DNA of 64,000 bases from Salinisphaera japonica YTM-1 (lineage in GTDB: Bacteria; Pseudomonadota; Gammaproteobacteria; Nevskiales; Salinisphaeraceae), in NCBI RefSeq assembly GCF_003788585.1, contig NZ_AYKG01000056.1, positions 1 to 64,000 on the forward strand. The letters are read 5' to 3'. Shown in pieces: positions 9,910-22,400 of this stretch; positions within the stretch are counted from its first letter, which is position 1, and each line of letters opens with the position of its first letter. Made by a program: the position numbers and the translations under genes. The notes beneath the pieces are model-generated. The model was not told the origin of the DNA. It saw nothing but the letters and a program-made list of their open reading frames with translations, and did not search any database.

Positions 9910-10425
9910 CCCGGTTCATCTCTTGGACTGTTGTGTATCGATACGCTGTTGAAAACTAGCTGTGACAAGCCGGAATCGAGACAAACACGATCCAAGAGAT
10001 TGAATCAGATACCGTCTCGTCCGGCTTCCGTTGGTTGAACCACGGCGTCGGCCCGCTATTAACAGCTGTTCGGCAAAAAACTAACGATCGGTCGTGGTTT
10101 TGATGAAAACCATCGTTTCTTCTTTTAAGCGATTGTTTTGCAAGCGATATATTTTTCTATCTTTATTCGTTAAATAAAAACAATCGCGCCCGGCCATCGG
10201 CTTTTCCTGGGCGTGTGTTATACACGATATGTGAAGTAGAAAAGCAGAAAAATTGCGGCGATTCGTGCAGTCGGCCACAAGTTTTCTGTATATCGAATAT
10301 TTTAGCGAATACGGATTTTCTGCTTCTGCTATCGAGTGCACTTTTGAGAGCGAAGGCGCATGCCAAGACGTCTTCTCTAACGGCTTCAAGGCCGAAACCG
10401 CACCAAGTGCTGGGTTGACTGGGCT
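9910..10425 (+). promoter_or_regulatory. AT-rich 516-bp upstream region of the giant adhesin gene
   Basis: This gap holds no supported gene. From about 10075 to 10330 the base composition is clearly richer in A and T than the surrounding high-GC genes. It contains a hairpin TGGTTTT-GATG-AAAACCA (10095-10112), an 11-nt inverted repeat GCGATTGTTTT/AAAACAATCGC (10129-10139 and 10177-10187) around an AT-rich loop, and AGCAGAAAA/TTTTCTGCT (10243-10251 and 10316-10324). The adhesin promoter and regulator sites should lie here. I could not assign a confident -35/-10 pair. An H-NS-like silencer target is plausible from composition only. Confidence 0.5.
9918..10027 (+). other. Overlapping inverted repeats, possible structured RNA
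   Basis: Two inverted repeats interleave here. ATCTCTTGGA (9918-9927) pairs with TCCAAGAGAT (9991-10000), 10 of 10. AAGCCGGA-AT-CGAGAC (9967-9982) pairs with GTCTCGTCCGGCTT (10014-10027), 14 pairs with a two-base bulge. The second arm of the first repeat lies in the loop of the second, so they would form a pseudoknot or two exclusive folds. No run of T follows, so it is not a plain terminator. The pairing is seen directly; a function is not shown. Confidence 0.4.
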
Positions 10426-13400
10426 ATGAAAAAATACGATCTGCCACGCTCTCCGTTCATTCGTGCGTTGGAGCCACGCCTGCTGTACGACGGTGCAGCC
10501 GCCGGTGAAGCGCTTCAAACAGCCACGGATCAATCGCATGCAGCGGACAAATCGACCAGCGACGCACAGACGCCGGATCAGCTGGCCCCGGAACAGGTCA
10601 GCCATGTAGCAACGCGCTCGCCGTTGGCCAAGGCGCTCGAGGCCAGTGCGCAGGCACGTGCTAATGGTGAAGCAGAGTCGGCGGCTGTCTTCGTCGATTC
10701 AAAAGCGTTGTCGGATGCCGACGCGACTACCAAGGCACTGTTCGAAGACGCACGAACCAGTGACAACGTCGATGTGTTCGTGGTCGATCATCGCAGCGCC
10801 GGCGTGGCCGATATCGAGGCCACACTCTCCGAACAGCCGCCTTATGATGCGGTCTTCGTGGTGGCTGACGGTCAGGGTAGTGAAGCCAAGATAGGGCAAA
10901 GCACGCTCGCCGATCTGTCGGCGGCACAGAATGGTCTGCTCAACGGCTCGGCCGTGTCGGTGTTTGATCGAGCCGGAGAGTCGATCGCGGCTCGTGACCC
11001 GGCTAATCTCTCGCTCGCCGATGGCGATACCACGCTGGCCTTATCCGATAGATCGGTCGATGCGTCGGGCGACACCGGTGAGATCGCCGCCATCAACGCC
11101 GCGATCGGTGATCGTGCCGGTCAGAATCTCGTCTTCGTCGATCGTAACGTGCAGGGCCACGAGGCGCTGGTCGCGTCCTTGGACAGCCGCGCCGAGATCG
11201 TCTATCTCGACGGCGATCGCGACGGCATCACGCAGATGCTGGAGGCCACCGCCGGCCGTCAGGATATTCAGGCCATCCATATCCTGTCCCACGGCGAAGC
11301 AGGCCAGTTCAGTCTGGGCAGTTCACGTATCAACACGGATTCGATCCGCGGCGAATACGCCGACGGGTTGGCCGAGTTGGGCACGCGCCTGTCGGACAGC
11401 GGCGATCTTTTGATCTATGGCTGTGACTTCACCGGCAACGCCGAGGGCATCGCGGCAGCCCAGGCCCTGGCAAGCGCCACGGGCGCTGACGTAGCCGCCT
11501 CCAGCGACGACACGGGCGCGGCGGCGCTGGACGGCGACTGGACGCTGGAAACCCATATCGGCGATATCGAAGCCGCCACGCTCGACGGTACCGATTGGGC
11601 CGGGCGTCTGGCTGATCCTATTAATCTGAGTTTCACCACTACGCCGACACTTGTCAGTGGTACCGATCGTCAAGTCGGCGCGGTATATCGTTTTGCCAAC
11701 GTGGCCAGCGGTGTCGATGCGCTGGTTACGATCGAAACGCTCTCGAACGCTCAGATCACGGCGATCGACGCTAACCAGAACGGCGTCTCAGAAGCTTTCT
11801 CGCCGACCATTCAAGGCAATGGCGCCAACGGATTCGCTCAGTTCTCATTTCGTTTCGTAGACGCTGGCACCAACAATTCGCGGGTGGTCAGCTATACCGC
11901 GAGCGCCTTGGACGTGGATTCCACTGCGGAGACGATTCAGTTCCGCGGCGCGTCCTCGTTCACGCGGGAAAGCGACACGTTCGTTACTGCCAACGTCGAC
12001 CGGCGAACCAGCAATGTCGATTTCCGCGGTGGCGGGCCGAGCGTGTCGCCGACTTCGCGCGATAACACGCGATATATCGTCTCGGCGGGCTACACCGACG
12101 TCACCGGCTTTGTCTATCGCGCCGGCGTGGACGGCACCACCGAGCGCCAGACCTCGCTGCTGTTCGAAAACATCAACTTCCGTAACGCCCAGACCTCGGT
12201 CTTGCCGGCTGCGCAGAACGATACCGTCTCGACGAGCCAGAACCGTGCTGTGACCGTCGATCCGTTGGCCAACGACACGCGGGGCAGTGGCACGACCACG
12301 ATCTCCGACTTTCAGACCAGCACGAATAGCGGCGGCATCATTATTCGGGGCACCGATGGGCGTTTGGTTTATTCTCCGCTCAACGGTTTCAACGGGACCG
12401 ATTCCTTCACCTATACGATTCGCGACAGCCAGGGTTTCGAGTCCACTGCCACGGTTACGGTCAAGATCGACAACGACCGCGACGGCGTCGTCAACGATAT
12501 CGATGTCGACGACGACAACGACGGCATCCTGGACGTCAACGAGGGTTACGCACCGGCCGCACAGACCGGCACCTGGACCATCAACGGCAACAGCGCCACG
12601 ATGAATCTGGGCAATGGCGTTATCGTTCGTGCCACAAGCCAAGGCGCAAGCGCATTCAGTAACACAAGTTTTAATCCGAACGGACAAGGGTTCTGGAGTG
12701 GCGATCTGGCCGGGGATCCTGGGTTAACCAGCACCTTCACCGATGGCGATAGAATCACATTCCGTTTCGAAGACGCCTCCGGCAACTTGGTTGCAGTACG
12801 TAATCCGGTGCTACATATCGACCGAATCGGGGCGCTAGAAGATGAAGGCCTCATCGGTAGTATATTGCCGGGGACAGACCAGCTGTCGCAAACGCTTACC
12901 CTGCAAAACGGCCTGTCTTGGACACGTATTGCCGGAACACAGGATTTCGGCGTCAACAACACCACCGCGCGCGACAGTGGTGCCGGCTCTAATGCGGCTT
13001 CCGGCTGGACATCGCAATCCACACGGATGGACGCGAACGGCACCGCTGCGGGCTCATTACGACTTGATGGCGCTATCAGCTCGTTCTCCTTGGTCAGCTC
13101 GGGTCGCCTCGGAACACTGATTCAGAGAGATTTCGAAGACGCGTTGTCGTTCATTCTGGAAGCTCGTCCGGTCGCACGCGACTCCGACGGCGCGGGATTG
13201 CCGGATTATCTGGATATCGACTCCGATAACGATGGCATCACCGATAACGTCGAAGCCCAGACCACCGCCGGCTACCGGGCACCCTCTGGCATGGGTGGCA
13301 CGTCGGCTTTTCGGGATGCCAACGGCGACGGCCTGGACGATAACTACGGCCCGAACGGTCTCGCGCCGGTCGATACCGATCGTGATGGCACGGCTGATTT

Positions 13401-16400
13401 CATCGACACCGATTCCGACAACGATGGTCGACTGGACATCACCGAGGCAGGCCACGTAACGACCACGCGTTCAGGCCAGGATGCTGATGGCGACGGTCTG
13501 GATGATGCCTTTGATGCCGTGACCGGCTACGACGTCAACGATGACGATATCGTCGGTGACAACGGCGGGGCCGACGGCGATTACACGCGCTTCGCACTGC
13601 CCGATACCGATCGGGATACCAACGCCAACGAAGCCGTTGTGGGTCGAACGAGCAATGACGCGGTGGCCGGCGTCCGCGATCTGGATTTCCGTGAGGACGA
13701 TCTCGATAACGACGGCATCCCGAACGCCGCCGATATCGATGACGACAACGACGGCATCATCGACACGCGCGAAGGGTTCGGTGGCCTGACGCAGAGCGGC
13801 AGTTGGACGCTCAACGGTACGAGCGCGACTTTCGACCTGGGCAATGGGCTGATGATCCGTGCCACCGGCTCCGGCACCGATAATTTCGCTAACCAGGCCT
13901 TCAATCCAAACGGCACCGGGTTCTGGAATTCTGCCTTGTCCGGTAATCCGGGCCTGTCCAGCGTTTTTAGTGATGGCGATACCATTACGTTTACCTTCGT
14001 CGATGGCAGTGGCAACTCGGTACAGGTCAACAACCCGATTCTGAATATCGATCGGATCGGTGCGTTGTCCGGCGGTACCCAGCAATCGCAGACATTGACG
14101 CTGCTTAACGGATTAACCTGGACATCGTTAGCGGGCACCAATGATTTCCGTGTTTCGCCAACGACCGTGCTCGACGGCGGCGCGGGCACTGCGGCGGCAT
14201 CGAGCTGGACGGCGGCTTCCTCGTTGAACGACGCCGACGGCACAGCCGCGGGATCGCTGCGTCTCAACGGCATGATCACTTCGTTCACGTTGCGCTCGAA
14301 CGGCGGGTTCGATGACGGCGCGGGCTTCATCATTCAAGCGCGCCCGCCAGCCCGCGATACCGACGGTGACGGTCGCCCGGACTATCAGGACATCGATTCC
14401 GACAACGATGGCATCACCGACAACGTCGAGGCCCAGACCACGGCGGGTTATATCGCGCCCTCCGGTGTTGGTGGCACGCCGGCGTTCATTGACGCCAACC
14501 GCGACGGTCTGGACGACAACTATGGCCCGAACGGCCTGACGCCGGTCGACACCGACGGCGATGGCCGTGCCGATTATATCGATACCGATTCCGACAACGA
14601 TGGGCGCCTGGATATCAATGAGGCCGGGCACGCCAATACACAGCTATCCGGCACCGACAGCGATTACGACGGCCTGGATGACACCTTCGACACCGTGTCC
14701 GGTTTCGATGTCAACGACGACGATATCCTCGGCGACAACGGCGGTGCAGACGGCGACTACACCCGCTTTGGTCTGCCCGATTCCGATCGTGACACCAACG
14801 CCAACGAGGCCATGGCGGGTCGCACGACCAATGATGCGACGCCACTCGTTGCCGACCTTGATTTTCGCGATAACGTCGCGCCCGTGGCTGTGGCCGATCG
14901 CAACACCACGCCCGAGGACACGACGCTGGACGTGGCCGCGGCTAACGGTCTGCTGGCCAACGATCAACGCGTGGCAAATCGCCCGCTGACCGTCACCGAC
15001 TACACCGTGGCCGGACGCACGATCACCGTTGATGCCAATAATGGCGGCACGACCACGCTGGACGGTATCGGCACGCTCACAATTCGGGCCGATGGCTCGT
15101 ATCGCTTTGTGCCGGCGGCCAATTACAACGGTGCGGTGCCCCAGGTCAGCTATACGATCGCGGCCGGCATTGCCGGACGGGCCACCTCGACGCTGGATAT
15201 CACGGTCAGCCCGGTCAACGATGCGCCCACGGTCGCGGTACCCCTGGCCAACCGCACCAACAACGATGGCGAAAGCGTCACCGCCAACACCGCCGGTGCC
15301 TTCACCGACGCCGATGGCGACGTATTGACCTACAGCGCCACGAATCTGCCCAAGGGGCTATCGATCAACGCCACGACCGGCGTGATCAGCGGCACGTTGG
15401 CGCGCGATGCCAGTCAGGTCATGGGCGGCGCGTACAGCGTGGTCGTCACGGCACGTGACCCCAGCGGTGCCACGGGCACGGCCAGCTTCACGTGGAACAT
15501 CGCCAACGTGGCGCCGGTTGCCGTGGCCGATACCGCGGGCACCGATCAGAACACGACGCTCACGATGGGCAACGTGCTGGTCAACGATCGTGACGGCGCT
15601 GGCGATACCGATCCGCTCACCGTCAGCCAGGTGGCCGGTGCGGCCAATAACGTCGGCGCGACGGTCGCTGGCAGTGCTGGCGGTACGTTCAGTATCAACA
15701 GCGACGGCAGCTATACGTTCAATCCGGGCGCGTCTTTCGTGGGCTTGGCCGCCGGGCGAACCGCCCAGACCCAGGTCACCTATCGCGTCTCCGACGGTCA
15801 GAACGGCTTTGCCGACACCACGCTTGTCGTGACCGTGACCGGTACCAATGACCGGCCGACGGTGGTCAATACGCCTGTCAATCAAGCCGGGCGCGACGGT
15901 GATACGGTATCGATCTGGGTTGCCGTCAATTTTAGTGATCCAGACAACGGCGACACGCTAACCTACAGCGCGACTGGCCTGCCGGCTGGCCTGCGCCTGG
16001 ATCCGGCCACTGGCCAGATCACGGGCACCCTTGATCGCAGTGCCAGCCAGACCAACGGCGGCACGTACACGGTGAGCCTGACGGCGACCGACGGCGCGGG
16101 CGCCTCGGTCTCCAGCAGCTTCGTCTATACCATCACCAATCCGGCACCGATCGCGACCGATGACACGAACACGATCGGCGAGAACATGCCGGTCACCGGC
16201 TCGGTGCGTGCCAACGACCGTGACGGTGCCAATGATACCGATCCGTTGACGGTCGATCAGGTCGCCGGGAGTGCGGCCAGTGTCGGCAACGCCGCGCCCG
16301 GCAGCGCCGGTGGCTCGTTCATCATCAACGCTGATGGCAGCTATCGCTTCGAGCCGGGTACGGCCTTCGACTATCTGGCGGCCGATCAGACCGCGACCAC

Positions 16401-19400
16401 CGCGATCAACTACCGGATCAGCGACGGTCAGGGCGGCACCTCGATCGCGCGCCTGACGATTACGGTCACCGGCGCCAATGATGCGCCGACCGTGGTCAAC
16501 CCGTTGACCAATGTGGCCAGCAACGACAGCCAAAGCATCTCCATTGATACCGCAGGCGCCTTTACCGATGTCGATACCAATGACCGGCTGACCTACACCG
16601 CCACGGGGCTGCCGGCCGGCCTGGCCTTTGATTCGGCCACGGGCCGCATCACCGGTCGCCTGGCCAACGATGCCTCGGTCAACAGCCCTTACACCGTGAC
16701 CATCACGGCTAGTGACGGCACCGCCACCGCCCAGTCAAGTTTCACGTGGCGCATCAATAACCTGGCTGCAACGGCCAACGACGACACGGGCATGACCGGT
16801 GAGAACACCGTGCTGACCGTGAACGCGGGCAATGGCGTGCTGGCCAACGATCGTGATCTTGACGGTGACCCGCTGCGCGTCGCCCAGGTCAACGCTGCGG
16901 CCGACAACGTCGGCAACGCGGTTCGCGGGGCCAACGGCGGGCAGTTCACCATCAACGCCGACGGCAGCTATCGCTTTGATCCAGGCATGGATTTCGAGGC
17001 GCTGGCTGTCGGCGAAACCCGTACGACGTCGGTGAGCTACCAGGTCAGCGATGATCAGGGCTCGACCTCGATGGCCACCCTGACCGTCACCGTGACCGGC
17101 GCCAACGATGCGCCGATTGTCGAGGCCCCGTTGCCCGACGCCTCGAACAACGACGGCCAGATGGTCACGCTGACCACGGCGGGTGCATTCCGTGATGTGG
17201 ATACCAACGACCGCCTGAGCTACAGCGCCACGGGTCTGCCCGACGGCGTGATGATCGACGCGGCGACCGGCGTCATCAGCGGCCGGCTGGCCAGCGATGC
17301 CTCGGTACGCGCGCCGTATAACGTCACCGTTACCGCCACGGATCCGGCGGGGCAATCCGTCACGAGTTCGTTCACCTGGGCGATCGCCAACCTGGCAGCG
17401 ACGGCCAACGATGACAGCGCGAGTACGCCCGAGGACGTCGCGTTTTCGCGCAACGCTGCCAGCGGCGTGCTGGCCAACGACCGGGATCTCGACGGCGACC
17501 CGCTGACCGTGGTTCGCGTGGCCGATCAGGCCGGGCGCGTCGGCCAGGCCGTCGCCGGAACCAACGCCGGCTTGTTCACGATCCGCGCGGACGGCAGTTA
17601 CAGCTTCGACCCCAACGGCGCGTTCAATGATCTGGCTGTGGGCGCCTCTCGCGATACGTCCGTGACTTACCAGATCAGCGACGGTCAGGGCAGCACCTCG
17701 ACCGCCACGCTGACGGTGACCGTTACAGGCACCAACGATGCGCCGACGGTCGTTCAGCCCGTGGCCGATCAGAGCGCTCGCGATGGCGATGGGGTGCGTC
17801 TGGCCACGGCCGGGGCCTTTGCTGACGTGGATCGGGGCGATGTGCTGAGCTACAGCGTCGCCGGCCTGCCTGCCGGTTTGAGCATTGATGCGGCCACCGG
17901 CCTGATTTCCGGCACGCTGGATCGTAGTGCCAGCCAGGTCAACGGCGGTCAGTATGCCGTCACGGTCACCGCGACCGATAACAACGGCGCACAGGTCAGC
18001 GATAGCTTCAATTATGTTGTGACCAACCCGGTACCGGTGGCCGTCGACGACACCGCCACGACGAGCGAAAACGCCGACGTCGCCGGTAGCGTGTTGGTCA
18101 ACGACCGTGATGGGGCGGGTGATACCGATCCGTTGACCGTGGACCGTGTCAACGGCCAGGCCGAGGCCGTGGGTCGCGGCGTGGCCGGTAGTGCCGGCGG
18201 CGTGTTCACCATCAACGCCGATGGCAGCTATACCTTCGACCCGGGTACGGATTTCGATGCGCTGGCCGTGGGCCAGAGTGCGACGAGCCGTGTGGGCTAT
18301 CGCATCAGCGACGGCCAGGGTGGAAGCGATACCGCCCAACTCACCGTCACCGTCACCGGCACCAACGACGCGCCGACGGTCGCGCGCGCGCTGGACGATC
18401 TATCGGCCAGCAATACAGAAACGATCACGATTCCCACCGCGGATTCCTTCGCCGATGTGGATACGGGCGACACGCTCACCTTCACGGCCGAGGGGTTGCC
18501 GGATGGCTTGATGATCGACGCCGAGACCGGCGAAATCAGTGGCCAGCTGGCCGCCGATGCCTCGGCGCGTGGCCCGTTCAATATCCGCGTCACGGCGACC
18601 GATCGCGCGGGTGCCATGGCCAGCGATGCCTTCGTGCTTACGGTCAATGACCTGCCGATCACGGCCCGGGCCGATACCGATACGACGGATCAGAACACCG
18701 TCATCACTCGGGAACAGAGCACGAGCGTGCTCGCCAACGACGGCGACACCGCGCAGACGGTCAGCCAGGTCAACGGCTCGGCCGACAACGTCGGCATGGC
18801 GATCGCCGGCACCAACGGCGGGCTGTTCACGGTCTTTGCCGACGGCACGTATCGCTTCGAGCCCAACGATGCCTTTGATCGTTTGCAGATGGGCGAAACG
18901 GATACCACATCCGTGGTCTATGAGGTCACCAATAACGGCGGCGGCACGGACACGGCACGTCTGAGCATCACCGTTACCGGCGTCAATGACATGCCCATCG
19001 GCGATAACGTGCCGCTGGCGCCGCAGGATGCCCTGGACGGCGATACCGTGATCATCGCCACGGCAGACGGCTTCGTCGACCCGGACGGTGATAGCTTGAC
19101 CTACACCGCGGCCGGTCTACCGGCCGGGCTGTCGATCGATACCGATACCGGTGTGATCCGCGGCACGCTGGCCAGCGATGCCTCTCAAAACGGGCCCGGT
19201 AACGACGGGCGCTACACGATCGATGTCACCGCGACCGATCCGTCCGGCGCCATGCATACCGAAGCCTTCACGCTGGACGTGGCCAATGTGCCGGTCACCG
19301 CCCGCGACGAGATGGTGGACGTGGGCCAGGCCGGCATGTTCAGCGGCAACGTCCTGGACAACGATATCGACGGCGCCAACGACATGGATCCGCTACGCGT

Positions 19401-22400
19401 GGCCCGCGTGGCCGGCCAGCCGGACAACGTCGGCCAGACGATCACCGGCAGCAATGGCGGTGTGTTCGTCGTCAACGCCGACGGCAGCTATACCTTCGAT
19501 GCCCGGGATGCGTTCGTGGCGTTGGCCGCGAACGAAACCGCTGTCACCACGATTGATTACCAGATCACCGACGATCAGGGCAGCACGGCCACGGCCACGA
19601 TCGTGGTCACGGTCACCGGTGCCAACGATGCACCGATAGCCGGCAACGTGCCCTTGCCGCGTCAGGACAAGACCGACGGCGCCAGCGTATCGATCGCCAC
19701 TGACGGGGCCTTCGTCGATCCTGACGGCGATCAGCTGACCTACAGCGTTGCCGGCTTGCCGGACGGTTTGATGATCGATGCACAGACCGGTCGTATCACC
19801 GGTCAGCTGGCCAGCAACGCCTCGCAGCAGGGCCCGGATAACGACGGCACCTACAGCGTGACCGTCACCGCCACCGATCCAAGTGGCGCGACACATGACG
19901 AAAGCTTTGTTCTGAGTGTTGCCAACCGGCCGGTGGTCGCCAACGACGATAGCGGGCAGGTCGCCCAGAACGACACCACGAGCGGCAACGTACTCGCAAA
20001 CGACGCCGACACAGGCCCGGATAACGATCCCTTGAGCGTCGTGGCGGTCAATGGCGACGCCGACGGTATCGCCATGGCCGTGGCCGGCGACAACGGTGGC
20101 CTGTTCACCATCGACGCCGACGGCAGTTATATCTTTGATACCAACGGCGCCTTCACGGGCTTGGCGGCCGGTGAAACGGCCAGCACCACGGTGGCCTATC
20201 AGGTCAGCGACGGTCAGGGCAGTACTGTCACGGCCCGGCTCACCGTCGAAGTCACCGGCGTTAACGATACGCCGAACGTCGTCGCCGATCTGGCGCGCCA
20301 GGAGGTGAGCGACGGCGAAACGGTATCGATCGCCACCGCCGATGCGTTTGCTGATCCGGATAACGATACCTTGCGTTATACGGCCCTCGGTTTGCCTGAC
20401 GGGCTGGCCATCGACGCGGCCACCGGCGTCATCGCGGGCCGCCTGACCAGTGATGCCTCACAGGGCGGGCCCAACGGTGACGGGCGCTACTCGGTTGTCA
20501 TCACCGCGACGGATCCGTCCGGCGAAGCCGTCAGCCAGACGCTGACGGTGGCTGCGGCCAATCGGCCGGTCATCGCCAACGATGATAGGGCCATGACCGA
20601 CCAGAACGGCACGGCCTCGGGCAATGTGCTGAGCAACGATCAGGACACCGGCCCGGATAACGACCCGCTGCGCGTGGTCACCGTCGACGAGATGGATCAG
20701 CCGGGCACCCGCGTGGCCGGCGACCAAGGCGGTATGTTCATCGTCAACGCCGACGGCAGCTATACCTTTGATACCAACGGTGCCTTCGACACCTTGGCTG
20801 CCGGCCAGACGGCCACCACGTCGGTGACCTATCAGGTCTCCGACGGTCAGGGCAGCACCACGAGCGCGCGGCTGTCGGTCGAAGTGACCGGCGTCAACGA
20901 TGCGCCCACAGCCGATGGCATGCCGATCGGTGACCAGCAAGATCTCGACGGCAATACGGTCAGCCTGGACACCGCGGGCACGTTCAACGATGTCGACGAC
21001 GGCGATATGTTGACCTACACGGCCAGCGATCTGCCGTTTGGGCTTGCCATTGACGCCGCGACCGGCGTGATCAGCGGCACGCTCGATCGCTCGGCCTCGG
21101 TGGCCGCGCCGTATCGCGTGTCGGTCACCGCCACGGACGAGGCCGGCGCGAGCGCGACCACGCAATTCGTCTGGCAGGTCATCAACCCCGCGCCCCAGGC
21201 TGGCGCGGATGCCAATACGGTGGGCGAAAACGCGCGTCTGTCGGTCGACGCCGATCAGGGCGTTCTGGCCAACGATATCGACCCCGACGATGACCGACTC
21301 CAGGTGGACGCCGTCGGCGGCCAGGCCAATGCGGTTGGCCAGAGCGTGACCGGCAGTAACGGCGGGCTGTTTGTCATCGAGCGCGATGGCAGCTATCGCT
21401 TTGATACCAACGGGGCTTTCAACGATCTGGCTGCGGGTGCTACGCGCACCACGCAAGTGGCTTACCAGGTTCGCGATGCCGATGGCGCCAGCGATACCGC
21501 GTTTCTGACCGTAACCGTCACCGGCGCCAACGATGCGCCGGTGATCAACGGCGACGGCTTGATGATGCGCCAGGACGCCGACGGCGCCGAGGTGTCGCTG
21601 GACACCGGCGCGGCCTTCGTCGATCCCGATCGTGGCGACACGCTGACCTATCGCGTCGACAACCTGCCGCCGGGTCTGATGTTCGACACCGCGACCGGCC
21701 TGATCACCGGCCGCCTGGACAACGATGCCTCGGCCAACGCGCCGTATCAGGTCACGGTGACCGCGACCGACGACAACGGCGGCTCACTCAGCCAGAGCTT
21801 TGTCTGGCAGATCGACAACGTCGCACCCGTGGCGGGCGAGGATGCCGCTCAGGTTCAGGCCGGCGGTGCCACGACCGGCAACGTCCTGGATAACGACTTC
21901 GACGGCGCCCCGGATAACGATCCGCTCACGGTCGTGGCCGTCAACGACACCGGCGATAACGTGGCCCGCGAGATCGCGGGCAGCAACGGCGGTACGTTCA
22001 TCGTGCGCGCCGACGGCAGCTATAGCTTTACCGCGGGCGATGACTTCCGCGGCCTGGCCGCCGGCGAGCGTCTGGATACCGCCATCAGCTATCGCATCAG
22101 CGACGGCCAGGGCGGCTTTGATACGGCGACGCTAAGCGTTGGCGTGACCGGCGTGAACGATGCGCCCGTGGTTGTTTCCCCCGTGGGCGATCAGCAGGGC
22201 ACGGACGGCGCCAGCGTGCGCATCACGCCCGGCATCATCGATCGTGACAACGGCGATGTATTGACCTATACGGTCGACAACCTGCCGGCAGGCCTGACCA
22301 TCAATCGCGACACCGGCATCATCAGCGGCACCCTGGCCGCCGATGCCTCGGTCAACGCGCCGTATCGCATCACCGTGACCGCCACCGACGAAGCGGGCGC

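Noticed and set aside
9918-10027. Simple rho-independent terminator for the oxidoreductase gene
   Set aside because: The stems interlock and no T tract follows, so the standard terminator model does not fit.
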